Shown here: in pieces, positions 18,491 to 27,700 of the stretch
How positions within the stretch are numbered: position 1 is the first letter of the stretch
Layout of the letters: the number at the start of each line of letters is the position of its first letter
Assembly: GCF_039511225.1 (NCBI RefSeq)
Contig: NZ_CP154261.1
Coordinates: 4,216,001-4,280,000, forward strand
Source of the DNA: Sphingobacterium multivorum
Lineage (GTDB): Bacteria; Bacteroidota; Bacteroidia; Sphingobacteriales; Sphingobacteriaceae
Length of the DNA: 64,000 nt
Direction of reading: 5' to 3'
Translations under genes and position numbers: made by a program
The notes under the pieces: generated by a model
Databases searched by the model: none
Told to the model about the DNA's origin: nothing
Seen by the model: the letters and a program-made list of their open reading frames with translations, nothing else

Positions 18491-19867
18491 TTACCTTCCA
18501 AATTTCCAACAATCGAAAAACAGGATATTTGACGGAGCCTTGCCTTTAAAAACAAAGTATAAATCATGTACTCCCTTCACTTTATCGGCTAGTACAGTCT
18601 CCACTGTAGTCCAGCGGTCATCGCCTCCCGTCATGGGAACTTGTATAGTAGCTAGTAAAGCCCCATCGATCGCTCCCGAACGTACCTCCATACTGACACC
18701 ACCGTTATGTGTTGTTCCCAGTCGCGCAAAAAAATTGCTTGCACCTCTCTCACCAAAGTCAACGTTTTTCACACAGGTATAAGCTCCATCTTTCTTTGCT
18801 TTTATAAAAACGCCTACTTTTTCATTCTGATAGGATTTAACATATTCGGACCACGCAATCATTTCGGCCTGATGGAGCTCGTAGGGATTCACCGCTGCTA
18901 GCGCACGAGTAATTCCAGCTGTCATTTTCATCGGCGGGATACTGCCGTCTGGATTAAAGTTTAACTCCTGAACAGCAACAGAGCGCGTAAAACCTCCACC
19001 GCCGGGCAAAGCTCCATTGTGGTAAAAGAAGTAACTCTTTCCTTTAAAATCAACAACACCTGGATGGTTTGTGAATGCTTTTCCTTCCGCAGGCATGATT
19101 ACTCCGCCATACTTCCAGGGACCTTCGGCTTTTTTGCTGGTCGAATAACCGATAAATTCAGGTAGAGGACCTCCCGGCCAAAAGAGATAATACAAGCCAT
19201 TTCTTTTATACAACCAGGGACCCTCCTCATAGCTTGTCGGTCGTTTCGGGTCGCCCGCTCGTTTTCCGAAAGAAGCTGCCGTCATTGGAACCTCAACGAT
19301 ATCACCTGCATAGGAGATCATATCTTCATTCAGCTTGACATATTTCAATTGGGGATTACCCCAGTACATATGCGCCTGACCATCGTCGTCAATAAATACA
19401 GTCGGATCGATATCGCCCCATTCACTCTGCAGCAACGGTCTGCCCAAAGGATCGTGAAATGGACCTAATGGGCTATCCCCGACAGCAACGCCGATCGCAC
19501 CGCGGTTGTTCTGCTTAGAAATAACAGGCACGTATAGATAAAATTTACCGTTTTTTTCAACACATTGTGCCGCCCACGCATCACCTTTTGCCCAATCAAA
19601 ATCAGTATAAGAGAGAATCGCACCATGATCCGTCCAGTTCACCATGTCAATGGTTGAATATACCCGCCAATTATTCATAGTAAACCAGGTGGACTCTTCT
19701 TCATCCTGTGTGGTGTATAGATAAAGACGGTTATTATATACCAAAGGTGCAGGATCTGCCGTATAGGCTGTTTGTACAATCGGATTTTGTGCCTTCAATG
19801 CATTTATCGTAACAAAAAACATGATCAGAAACCCGACCAGTAATAGCGTAAAAAATTGTTTTCTCAT
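18491..19867 (-). CDS. Exported GH43 with C-terminal CBM6-like domain
   Basis: A 458-residue protein with a signal peptide. The GH43 propeller spans about residues 28-320, with base Asp38 (YTADPAPLVY), modulator Asp154 (GDIDPTVF) and acid Glu215 (YEEGPWLY). The last 130 residues (from ELHQAEMIAWSEYV to ILFFDCW) look like a CBM6 beta-sandwich. Such pairs are usually arabinofuranosidases or beta-xylosidases acting on arabinoxylan. It is six bases after the next GH43 gene, and both belong to one operon. Confidence 0.88.
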   Translation of the reverse strand: MRKQFFTLLLVGFLIMFFVTINALKAQNPIVQTAYTADPAPLVYNNRLYLYTTQDEEESTWFTMNNWRVYSTIDMVNWTDHGAILSYTDFDWAKGDAWAAQCVEKNGKFYLYVPVISKQNNRGAIGVAVGDSPLGPFHDPLGRPLLQSEWGDIDPTVFIDDDGQAHMYWGNPQLKYVKLNEDMISYAGDIVEVPMTAASFGKRAGDPKRPTSYEEGPWLYKRNGLYYLFWPGGPLPEFIGYSTSKKAEGPWKYGGVIMPAEGKAFTNHPGVVDFKGKSYFFYHNGALPGGGGFTRSVAVQELNFNPDGSIPPMKMTAGITRALAAVNPYELHQAEMIAWSEYVKSYQNEKVGVFIKAKKDGAYTCVKNVDFGERGASNFFARLGTTHNGGVSMEVRSGAIDGALLATIQVPMTGGDDRWTTVETVLADKVKGVHDLYFVFKGKAPSNILFFDCWKFGR

Positions 19868-19873
19868 ATCATT

Positions 19874-21457
19874 TTAATTGCTGGTCAAATGGAAGTAATC
19901 AAAGTCTACATAGCCGCCAGCTGCTTTACTCGCATAGTTAAAAAGTCCGAACCGATACCCCATAAAATGAGGAATGGTATAACTCATTTTTAACACGTTA
20001 CCTATTCTGTTCCAATTGTGTCCATCCGTACTATAAAAAAATTGGGCCGTATCTTTTTTGTTTGAAAAATCACAGCTCGCTTTAAAAAATACACGTTGCT
20101 GTTTGAGGTCGATCTTGGCCAGTTCTTGTGGTGCCCCCGTCATCGCATTGATCATTACCAATGATTTTGTGTTTCCTTCCATCCGAACTCCTACTAAACC
20201 ATAGTTTTTTTGCAATAGCGATAATCCGGCGAAATCACCATCTTTCATGTTAGAAACCTCTACAGCAATAGCGGCGCTGCAGCTCGGGCCGATGGTGCGT
20301 TGCGTCAATGTATTTTTAGCCGACAGAAAGTCCTCAGTAAGGTCGCCGGTTCGCAGTCTCAAAAAGCCACTGCGTTCGGTCACTGACCATAGATCAGCAA
20401 CTGGGTTATGGTTCCATTGCCATACTAGGGGAAGGGCGGGTTCGCCAGCTTTCCGCTCAAAATCATCTGAGCTAACAATTCCGGGGCTTAAGCTTTTATT
20501 TGCAGGAAGATCCAATTTAGCCGCGACTTTTCCGTCAATTCCAAGCACAGGCCAGCCATCCTCCCAGTTGACAGGAACCAAAAACGGAATTCGGCCTACA
20601 GCACCATAATCCTGAAAAAGATAAGCATACCATTTTCCGTTGGGCATATCGATCAGCCCTCCCTGTGCCACACCCTGATCCTGCAAAACCACTTTCCCCT
20701 CATACGGACCTTCCAATTGGCTGGCCCGATGTACAATTACTGTGCGCATCCCTCCCGCTGGCCATGAAATATTAAAAAGATAATACATACCATTGATCTT
20801 AAACATTTGGGATCCTTCCGCAGGTAAACCGGCTTTGCCTTCTTTAGGATTGGCGGGTAAAGAGGCATTCTCTATCAATACCCGTTGTGTTCCTGCTTTA
20901 ACACCTGAAAAATCTGGCGATAATTCAGCAATATAGATGCGCCCCCCACCCCAGATCATATAAATTTTCCCCTCGTCAAAGAATAAGCTATGATCGTGCA
21001 TCATCGGTTGAAATTCTTTCGAAGTCCAGGGTCCATGTTCAATATCTGCTGTCTGGTAAACATGCGTTTTTCCTGTATTGGCCGAAAATGTGCTGACATA
21101 GTACCGCCCCTCATGAAAGCGCAAACTGCTCGCCCAGGAGCCGTGCCCATACGCATTTTTATGGTTTGACAGATTGAGTTCATCCTGATCGCCAAGACGA
21201 TCGTAAGCATAATTAATCATCGTCCAATTGACCAGATCTTTGGACTTCATAATCGGGACACCGGGATTCATATGCATGGTCGTGCTGCTCATATAATAGG
21301 TATCACCGACGCGTATCATAGACATATCGGGCACATCAGCAAAGATGATTGGATTATGGGCCTGTTGCGCTGTCGCTCCCAAAAACGTGATCATCGAGGA
21401 GAAGACAAAAGCGCTGATTTTCATTCTTAACATATTGACAGGATTTATGAGTCGCAT
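19874..21457 (-). CDS. Exported GH43 with C-terminal sandwich (subfamily 12-like)
   Basis: A 527-residue protein with an N-terminal signal. The propeller starts at NPIIFADVPDMSMIRVGD; candidate base Asp44 is followed by Met instead of the common Pro. Modulator Asp155 (MHDHSLFF) and acid Glu214 (PAEGSQMF) are present. Residues about 335-527 form the beta-sandwich typical of large GH43 xylosidases and arabinofuranosidases. The stretch MSSTTMHMNPGVPIMKSKD matches the subfamily 12 pattern as I remember it. Overall role: arabinofuranose or xylose release from xylan side chains. Confidence 0.88.
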   Translation of the reverse strand: MRLINPVNMLRMKISAFVFSSMITFLGATAQQAHNPIIFADVPDMSMIRVGDTYYMSSTTMHMNPGVPIMKSKDLVNWTMINYAYDRLGDQDELNLSNHKNAYGHGSWASSLRFHEGRYYVSTFSANTGKTHVYQTADIEHGPWTSKEFQPMMHDHSLFFDEGKIYMIWGGGRIYIAELSPDFSGVKAGTQRVLIENASLPANPKEGKAGLPAEGSQMFKINGMYYLFNISWPAGGMRTVIVHRASQLEGPYEGKVVLQDQGVAQGGLIDMPNGKWYAYLFQDYGAVGRIPFLVPVNWEDGWPVLGIDGKVAAKLDLPANKSLSPGIVSSDDFERKAGEPALPLVWQWNHNPVADLWSVTERSGFLRLRTGDLTEDFLSAKNTLTQRTIGPSCSAAIAVEVSNMKDGDFAGLSLLQKNYGLVGVRMEGNTKSLVMINAMTGAPQELAKIDLKQQRVFFKASCDFSNKKDTAQFFYSTDGHNWNRIGNVLKMSYTIPHFMGYRFGLFNYASKAAGGYVDFDYFHLTSN

Positions 21458-21461
21458 TAAT

Positions 21462-23933
21462 TTAGTAAACCTTAAATGTATAGTATTTTCCAGGCAAGGT
21501 TCCTACATCGTATTCATAATAGCTTGGTAATTCAATTCCTTTCAAGTGTGAATCTGCCGAATGAATAGTTGCTGGTGTTATTACAGGAGCTAAAAGGGCA
21601 TTAGTCTGTTCGCCTTTTGCTATTTGAAGTTCAGGTCCTTTCAATGGCGAAGCCGTGCGCAACCGCAAATTACCGCCTAAAGATGAAAAGACCATAACTT
21701 CCTTTATCTTTCCTTTTTGCCATTGCATTTCAATTTCAAATCCACCTCGCGCCTTGATCCCCTTTACCCAGCCGTCTTTCCATTGATCGGGAATAGCTGG
21801 CAGTAAATGCACAGCACCATCGTGGCTTTGGATCAGCATCTCCGCAATTCCGGCCGTTAAGCCAAAATTACCATCAATCTGAAATGGAGGATGTGCCGTA
21901 AACAGATTGGGATAGGTACGTCCCTCGGGATGGTTTTCATCGGAAACCGTCAACATCTTTTTTATAATTTCGTAGGCATGGTTTCCGTCCAATAAACGGG
22001 CCCATAAATTTATTTTCCATCCAATTGACCATCCCGTCGCAAAATCACCTCGATAGATCAACGAATTACGTGCTGCCTCAAACAATTCAGGCGTGCGGAA
22101 CGGTGAAATTTGACTACCTGGAAACAATCCATATAAATGGGATACATGCCGATGTTGATTGTGCGGATCATCCACGTCTTCCAGCCATTCTTGTAACTGA
22201 GTATAACGACCTATATGCATTGGTGGAATCCGCCGTGCCGTTGCCAATAATGTGTCCCTATACATTGCATCAACACCGAGGGCTTCTGCCGCCAAAGCAG
22301 TACGTGTCAGCATGTCGTAGCATAGCTGATTATCCATGGTTACGCCTGCCGCAAGTGGCCCTTGCTCGGGCGAAATTGAAGGACTCAGAACGAGCCATTG
22401 TTTAGTCGGATAACCACGATGCTCGACAAGCACAGACAAAAGAAAGTCGCAAGCTCCCCTCATTACTGGATAATATTGCCTTAAAAAGACCTTATCTCCC
22501 GTAAAAAGGTAATGTTCCCACAAATGTTGAGACAACCACAGCCCTCCACTCGGCCACATTCCGGCAGCCGCAAAATCAATCGGACTCGTCACGCGCCAGA
22601 TATCGGTATTGTGATGGGCCACCCAGCCGCGCGCATGGTACAATGTCTTCGCTGTCTCTTCTCCACTTTCACTGAGCTCTTTAATCATCGAAAATAACGG
22701 CTGGAGCGTGCCAGAAAGGTTGGTAACCTCTGCTGGCCAATAGTTCATTTCGGTATTGATATTGATCGTATATTTACTGTCCCAGGCTGGTTGCATGGAG
22801 CGGTTCCAGATGCCTTGCAGATTAGCAGGTTGACCACCTGCCTGCGAAGAACAGATAAGCAAATAGCGGCCGAATTGAGTCAACAAAGTCACGAGCGCCG
22901 GGTCCTGTGTACGGGCAAAATTTGCGATACGCTTTGCAATAGGCTCCTGATGTTCACTGCTCAAACTGCCCAAATGGAGCTGGAAGCGGTTAAATTGTTT
23001 GCCATAAGAAGCGATGTGCTGCCGCAAAGCAAGCTGATAATCCTTATCCATCGCTTTTTGCAACCTTTTAGCAGCCACCTTATGGGGATCAGCCCCCAAT
23101 TGTTTGTAATTTTGAAAATTGCTCGCTATGGAAATGTAAAGAGAAATAGAACTTGCACCTTTTATATCAATCGATTGGTCTTTCACAACAAGCTGTCCAT
23201 CGGTATGCTTTACTCCCGTATGAATCTGATAAACAACCTGCCCTTTAATACCCTCATGATCGGATCCTCGTCCTGCTAATATAAGCTTATCACCGTTTTT
23301 GTAAATAGTATGCTTCGACTCATTCTCATAAGTTAATGTGCAGTTGAGTTTCCTTTTCTTACTCGACTTTATTTTCATGACAATGACATCATCAGCAAAC
23401 GAAGTAAAAACTTCTCTGGTAAATGTTACCCCATCTACTGTATAACGGGACAGTGCTACCGCCCGTTCAATATCCAGTTCGCGATAATAATCCTGATACT
23501 GTTCGTGCCCAGGAAACCGCAGCAGTATATTTCCTGCGGTCTGATAGGGCATGCCATGGGTTTTGGTGAAGAAGGTTTCATTCGCAAGCCTATCGGCTTC
23601 AGCCGATTTTCCATCGAATATATAATGCTGAATAGTTTTTAATGCCGCCCCACCTTTTTTATTATCGTTGCGATAAGGTCCACCCGCCCAAATAGTTTCC
23701 TCATTGAGCTGCATGCGTTCACAAGATGGAATTCCATAAACCATCGAGCCCAACCGACCATTTCCCAGCGGTAAAGCTTGTTCCCATACCCTTTCGTCTG
23801 CAGGCCGATCATACCATAGGGTCAATGTCGATCGCTTTTGGGCAAACAACAAAGTAGTATGCAGTGACAAGATCACAATGAATATACTTATGTACTTCCA
23901 AATAAAGTTTTCAATCATTTTTCTTGATACCAT
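21462..23933 (-). CDS. GH95 alpha-L-fucosidase or alpha-L-galactosidase, exported
   Basis: An 823-residue GH95. The N-terminal sandwich opens with DERVWEQALPLGNGRLGSM and LNEETIWAGGP. The barrel carries NINTEMNYWPAE (Asn391, Asn393), HRHVSHLYGLFPG and QIDGNFGLTAGIAEML (Asp687), all family signatures. A signal peptide is present. The residue before the Asn pair is Thr389, where the bifidobacterial alpha-1,2-fucosidase has His as I recall; this difference has been linked to alpha-L-galactosidase action on complex glucuronoarabinoxylan in Bacteroides ovatus. With its xylan neighbours, L-galactose removal is at least as likely as fucose removal. It lies four bases upstream of the subfamily 12-like GH43. 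Confidence 0.9.
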   Translation of the reverse strand: MVSRKMIENFIWKYISIFIVILSLHTTLLFAQKRSTLTLWYDRPADERVWEQALPLGNGRLGSMVYGIPSCERMQLNEETIWAGGPYRNDNKKGGAALKTIQHYIFDGKSAEADRLANETFFTKTHGMPYQTAGNILLRFPGHEQYQDYYRELDIERAVALSRYTVDGVTFTREVFTSFADDVIVMKIKSSKKRKLNCTLTYENESKHTIYKNGDKLILAGRGSDHEGIKGQVVYQIHTGVKHTDGQLVVKDQSIDIKGASSISLYISIASNFQNYKQLGADPHKVAAKRLQKAMDKDYQLALRQHIASYGKQFNRFQLHLGSLSSEHQEPIAKRIANFARTQDPALVTLLTQFGRYLLICSSQAGGQPANLQGIWNRSMQPAWDSKYTININTEMNYWPAEVTNLSGTLQPLFSMIKELSESGEETAKTLYHARGWVAHHNTDIWRVTSPIDFAAAGMWPSGGLWLSQHLWEHYLFTGDKVFLRQYYPVMRGACDFLLSVLVEHRGYPTKQWLVLSPSISPEQGPLAAGVTMDNQLCYDMLTRTALAAEALGVDAMYRDTLLATARRIPPMHIGRYTQLQEWLEDVDDPHNQHRHVSHLYGLFPGSQISPFRTPELFEAARNSLIYRGDFATGWSIGWKINLWARLLDGNHAYEIIKKMLTVSDENHPEGRTYPNLFTAHPPFQIDGNFGLTAGIAEMLIQSHDGAVHLLPAIPDQWKDGWVKGIKARGGFEIEMQWQKGKIKEVMVFSSLGGNLRLRTASPLKGPELQIAKGEQTNALLAPVITPATIHSADSHLKGIELPSYYEYDVGTLPGKYYTFKVY

Positions 23934-24039
23934 TTTTTGCAGTTTCGGGATTAATGCAGAGGACCAACAAACTCATTGTGAGATAGGCCGAGGCAAACCG
24001 TCGAATAGTTTATTGCTATGATCAACTTATTAAGGTCTT

Positions 24040-24876
24040 TTATTTCTTATCCTTAAATAACAATTGCGAAACATTATAGAGGTCATTTCTCCACACATTG
24101 AAGTCATGCCCTCCAGGCTCCAGATAATAAATATGAGGCACTCCGTGTTCTAAAAGGTACTCATGTGTACGCTTACTGATATTGAGCAAACCGTCCTGGT
24201 CACCACAGGAGATCCACAGCATTTTTAGGCTATCTTTAGCTTCTTTTGGAGCAGGCAGTAATTCCTGTGGCATCTTGGTGTTTGGCGCAGAAGAAAAACC
24301 CCCGACCCACGAGAAGGTATCCATATGGCCCAGTCCAAAATTCAGCGCCTGGCCTCCCCCCATAGACAACCCAAAAATCGCGCGGTGTTCACGATCCTTG
24401 ATAACGGGAAACTGCTTTTCAACAAATGGAATCAGGTCATTGAGCAGATCTTTTTCAAAAGTTGAAAACGCCGCTACCCGATCCGGTGCCATCACATTTC
24501 CACCAGCACGGTCATCTTCCATGGCACGGCCATTGGGCATGATCACCAGCATGGGTTCCATTTTTCCTTCCGCATATAGGTTATCGAAAATAACCTGCGG
24601 ATTTCCATGTCTGAACCATTCCCGTTCATCGCCGCCTATTCCATGCAGCAGGTACAGTACAGGGTATTTTTTTGCGGTATCATATCCCGGCGGCGTATAG
24701 ATTAAGGCTTTCCTAGTAACCCCTACAGTTTTCGAAGGATAAACTACGGAGTCGATTTTTCCATAGGACGCCAATTTTCGTTCCACATCGAATCCTTGTG
24801 GAGCAGCCTGCTGCGCCCGAGCGATTAAGCTGACAGAAAACACGCACAATAACGTGTAGATCATTTTTCTCATCAT
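24040..24876 (-). CDS. CE1-type esterase (feruloyl or acetyl-xylan esterase), exported
   Basis: A 278-residue alpha/beta hydrolase with a signal peptide ending near ARAQ. The nucleophile elbow GLSMGG gives Ser171, the acid is Asp226 or Asp228 (CGDQDGL), and His257 lies in GGHDFNVWR. The pattern YPVLYLLHGIGGDEREW is typical of esterase D/CE1 members in xylan loci, which free ferulate from arabinose or acetate from xylose. It lies 113 bases after transketolase and 106 before GH95, so separate promoters are possible, although none was recognised. Confidence 0.88.
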   Translation of the reverse strand: MMRKMIYTLLCVFSVSLIARAQQAAPQGFDVERKLASYGKIDSVVYPSKTVGVTRKALIYTPPGYDTAKKYPVLYLLHGIGGDEREWFRHGNPQVIFDNLYAEGKMEPMLVIMPNGRAMEDDRAGGNVMAPDRVAAFSTFEKDLLNDLIPFVEKQFPVIKDREHRAIFGLSMGGGQALNFGLGHMDTFSWVGGFSSAPNTKMPQELLPAPKEAKDSLKMLWISCGDQDGLLNISKRTHEYLLEHGVPHIYYLEPGGHDFNVWRNDLYNVSQLLFKDKK

Positions 24877-24989
24877 ATAATTGGTTTAACAGTACATCAA
24901 TTTTAGGTAAGCAACCGATAAAAGCAACAGCGCACATCCAATCTAGAAACAGTTGCCTAATTTCATAATAGAACAATAGCCCATGGCAA

Positions 24990-25952
24990 TTAGGTCGCCA
25001 CTTTCCTCTTGATTACCCGTAATACCGCCGCTACAATAGCGTCGGCGTTTAGGCCATATTTATCCATCAGCGCACTTGGCGGTCCCGATTCACCGAAACT
25101 GTCGTTTACAGCTACATATTCTTGCGGAGTAGGCAATTGTTTTGCTAACAGTTGCGCGACACTATCTCCGAGTCCACCGATACGGTTATGTTCTTCGGCT
25201 GTAACAACGCAGCCCGTCTTAGCGACAGAAGTCAGTACCGCTTTCTCGTCTAGGGGTTTGATGGTATGGATATTAATGATTTCGGCATCAATACCCAATG
25301 TTTCCAATTCTTCCCCCGCACGTATAGCTTCCCAAACGAGATGCCCTGTTGCCAAAATAGTCACTGCATTACCCGGGTTGAGCATCACGGCTTCACCGAT
25401 CACAAATTGCTGATCTTCGGGTGTAAAAACCGGCACCACTGGCCGTCCAAACCGCAGGTAAACAGGCCCTTTGTGCTTGGCGGCAGCTTTCGTCGCTGCC
25501 TTCGTCTGGTTATAATCGCAAGGGTTGATCACCGTCATCCCGGGAAGCATCTTCATCAATCCGATATCTTCCAATATCTGATGCGTCGCTCCATCTTCGC
25601 CTAAGGTGAGACCTGCGTGCGAGGCTGCTATTTTTACGTTTTTATCCGAATAGGCGATGGACTGTCGGATCTGATCATATACCCGACCCGTTGAAAAATT
25701 GGCAAATGTACCTGTAAACGGTATTTTTCCACCAATGGTAAGTCCAGCCGCAATACCCATCATATTTGCTTCGGCAATGCCGATCTGAAAAAAACGCTCC
25801 GGAAAGGCCTTGATGAAATCGTTCATTTTGAGGGAACCGATCAGGTCTGCACAGAGTGCTACCACATTTTCGTCTTCCTTTCCCGCTTCCAGCAAACCGG
25901 CACCAAATCCAGAACGTGTGTCTTTCGATTCTGTGTATGTATATTTTTTCAT
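24990..25952 (-). CDS. Transketolase, C-terminal subunit
   Basis: A 320-residue protein holding the pyrimidine-binding and C-terminal domains of transketolase (RFFQIGIAEANMMGIAAGL, then SHAGLTLGEDGATHQ, and the C-terminal block EEHNRIGGLGDSV). It pairs with the subunit encoded 27 bases upstream to form a split transketolase, which exchanges two-carbon units between pentose and hexose phosphates using thiamine diphosphate. Its place next to transaldolase within a xylan locus indicates a dedicated route for xylose- and arabinose-derived pentose phosphates. Confidence 0.93.
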   Translation of the reverse strand: MKKYTYTESKDTRSGFGAGLLEAGKEDENVVALCADLIGSLKMNDFIKAFPERFFQIGIAEANMMGIAAGLTIGGKIPFTGTFANFSTGRVYDQIRQSIAYSDKNVKIAASHAGLTLGEDGATHQILEDIGLMKMLPGMTVINPCDYNQTKAATKAAAKHKGPVYLRFGRPVVPVFTPEDQQFVIGEAVMLNPGNAVTILATGHLVWEAIRAGEELETLGIDAEIINIHTIKPLDEKAVLTSVAKTGCVVTAEEHNRIGGLGDSVAQLLAKQLPTPQEYVAVNDSFGESGPPSALMDKYGLNADAIVAAVLRVIKRKVAT

Positions 25953-25979
25953 GTTAATTCTATTTCAAAATCTCCTTTC

Positions 25980-26846
25980 TTAGGAGACGATATAATCACC
26001 CAAAGTTTCTGCATTCTGGTTTAAAGCTATAAGCAGTTGCTCTTCGCTGGGAGCAATGCCATGCCATTTATGCGAGCCCATCATAAAATCGACGCCATTA
26101 CCCATTTCCGTATGGAGCAACACCATTACTGGCAAGCCAACTCCGGTTGAAGCCTGAGCCTTTCGAAGCCCTGAAATCACAGAACCAATATCATTACCAC
26201 GCATAATCTCAATAACGTTCCAGCCAAATGCCATCCATTTGCGAGGTAGGTCGCCCAACGAAAGGACATCGTTGGTCGCACCATCAATCTGGGCACCATT
26301 ATAATCTACAATAGCAATCAGATTATCCATTTTGTTGTGGGCGGCATACATGGCCGCTTCCCATACCTGCCCTTCCTGCAATTCACCATCGCCCATCAGC
26401 ACATAAACAAAGCGGTTATCTTTATTTAGTTTTTTTGCTTGAGCAGCGCCAATAGCGACAGAAAGCCCTTGTCCCAAGGATCCCGAAGCGACCCGGATAC
26501 CTGGCAGTCCTTCATGCGTTGTCGGATGTCCCTGCAACCGTGAGTTGAGTTTTCTGAAAGTGGCAAGTTCATCGATTGGAAAATACCCCGATCGCGCCAA
26601 CACACTATAAAATACCGGAGAGATATGACCATTGGAAAGGAAAAACAGATCTTCCCCCACACCATTCAAGTCAAAATGATCGTTTCGCTGCATCAACTCG
26701 AAATACAAAGAGACCAACAATTCAGTACAACCCAACGATCCTCCAGGATGCCCCGATTGACAACCGTGTACCATGCGGACAATATCTCTTCTAACTTGCT
26801 TAACAATAGCTTCTAAATTATGTATACTATGTTTCGTCATGACCAT
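25980..26846 (-). CDS. Transketolase, N-terminal subunit
   Basis: A 288-residue protein with the thiamine-diphosphate domain of transketolase: SGHPGGSLGCTELL, GSLGQGLS, the metal/cofactor site GDGELQEGQVWEA and SHKWHG near the end. An upstream in-frame start at 26870 would overlap the transaldolase gene by 23 bases; the ATG at 26846, one base after that gene's TAA, or the ATG at 26840 is more likely. It forms the split enzyme with the following gene. Confidence 0.93.
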   Translation of the reverse strand: MVMTKHSIHNLEAIVKQVRRDIVRMVHGCQSGHPGGSLGCTELLVSLYFELMQRNDHFDLNGVGEDLFFLSNGHISPVFYSVLARSGYFPIDELATFRKLNSRLQGHPTTHEGLPGIRVASGSLGQGLSVAIGAAQAKKLNKDNRFVYVLMGDGELQEGQVWEAAMYAAHNKMDNLIAIVDYNGAQIDGATNDVLSLGDLPRKWMAFGWNVIEIMRGNDIGSVISGLRKAQASTGVGLPVMVLLHTEMGNGVDFMMGSHKWHGIAPSEEQLLIALNQNAETLGDYIVS

Positions 26847-26847
26847 C

Positions 26848-27516
26848 TTAATTGTTACTTTGTGCAGCAACGCGTTTATGATCAGCTAAAAATTGAGCGA
26901 GCCCACTGTCCGTCAGCGGATGTTTTAAGAGGGAGAAGATGGCCTGCAAAGGTCCCGTCATGACATCTGCACCAATCTTGGCACAACCTAGTATATGCGC
27001 ACTATGACGTACCGAAGCCGCAAGAATTTGGGTTTCAAAAGCATAATTATCATAAATGGTCCGTATTTCACGGATCAGCGCCAATCCATCGACAGAAATA
27101 TCATCTAGCCTTCCGACAAAAGGCGATACATAAGTAGCTCCAGCTTTCGCGGCCAAGAGTGCCTGGCCTGCGGAAAATACCAACGTACAATTGGTTTTAA
27201 TATGTTTCGTACTAAAATATTTGATCGCTTTAACGCCGTCTTCAGTCATCGGAACCTTAACAACAATCTTAGTGTCCAAGGCCGCCAGGAGCAAGCCCTC
27301 CTCAATCATTGCGTTATAATCTGTCGAAATTACTTCAGCACTGACATCACCCTCCACAATATCACAGATAGCTTTGTAATGGGCATGTACATGAGTTGTT
27401 CCTGTAATGCCCTCTTTGGCCATGAGCGAAGGATTGGTCGTCACTCCATCTAGGACACCTAAATTTTGAGCCATACGAATCTCAGTGAGCCTTGCTGTAT
27501 CGATAAAAAATTTCAT
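26848..27516 (-). CDS. Transaldolase (short, TalC/FSA-like)
   Basis: A 222-residue class I aldolase barrel. It starts MKFFIDTA, has GVTTNPSLMAKEG, and carries the Schiff-base Lys87 in KIVVKVPMTEDG. Short members of this family act as transaldolases or fructose-6-phosphate aldolases; with split transketolase directly downstream, a transaldolase role in the pentose phosphate pathway is favoured. It is the first gene of the left arm of the xylan locus, preceded by a promoter-like sequence and a palindrome. Confidence 0.9.
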   Translation of the reverse strand: MKFFIDTARLTEIRMAQNLGVLDGVTTNPSLMAKEGITGTTHVHAHYKAICDIVEGDVSAEVISTDYNAMIEEGLLLAALDTKIVVKVPMTEDGVKAIKYFSTKHIKTNCTLVFSAGQALLAAKAGATYVSPFVGRLDDISVDGLALIREIRTIYDNYAFETQILAASVRHSAHILGCAKIGADVMTGPLQAIFSLLKHPLTDSGLAQFLADHKRVAAQSNN

Positions 27517-27541
27517 CTTTTTGAGTTGATTAGTTTTGTAT

Positions 27542-27559
27542 TCGCTAGATCTCTAGCGA
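27542..27559. promoter_or_regulatory. Perfect palindrome in the transaldolase leader
   Basis: TCGCTAGA at 27542-27549 is repeated in reverse complement as TCTAGCGA at 27552-27559 with a two-base centre. It lies between the candidate -7 box (27572) and the start codon at 27516, a good place for a repressor site. It could instead be a short leader hairpin, although the two-base centre disfavours that. Confidence 0.45.
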
Positions 27560-27571
27560 TTGGTTATAAGG

Positions 27572-27605
27572 CAAAACTATAGTTTTCAACCAGATAGGAT
27601 TGCAA
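27572..27605 (-). promoter_or_regulatory. Candidate promoter of the transaldolase-transketolase operon
   Basis: The minus strand reads TAGTTTTG at 27579-27572, an exact TAnnTTTG box. A TTG at 27605-27603 lies 23 bases upstream, slightly long for the -33 element. The predicted start is near 27565. Confidence 0.4.
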
Positions 27606-27610
27606 CAAAT

Positions 27611-27652
27611 AAAAAAAAGAAGGGTAAAAATGTTTAAAACAGATTACCCTTC
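27611..27652 (-). terminator. Intrinsic terminator of the HTCS gene
   Basis: GAAGGGTAA at 27619-27627 pairs with TTACCCTTC at 27644-27652. On the minus strand it is followed by eight U (complement of A at 27611-27618). It insulates the transaldolase operon from HTCS transcription. Confidence 0.8.
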
Positions 27653-27700
27653 CAAAAAACTGATCTAAAACGACCTTTTTAAACGACAATTTTGTGCTTA

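Noticed and set aside
22791..23279. A 162-codon plus-strand frame inside the GH95 gene
   Set aside because: Antisense to conserved GH95 sequence, with no domain of its own.
24903..24961. Imperfect inverted repeat (TTAGG...GCAAC with GTTGC...CTAA) upstream of the CE1 gene
   Set aside because: The arms need a bulge and the spacer is long; it could arise by chance in AT-rich DNA, so it is not listed as a site.
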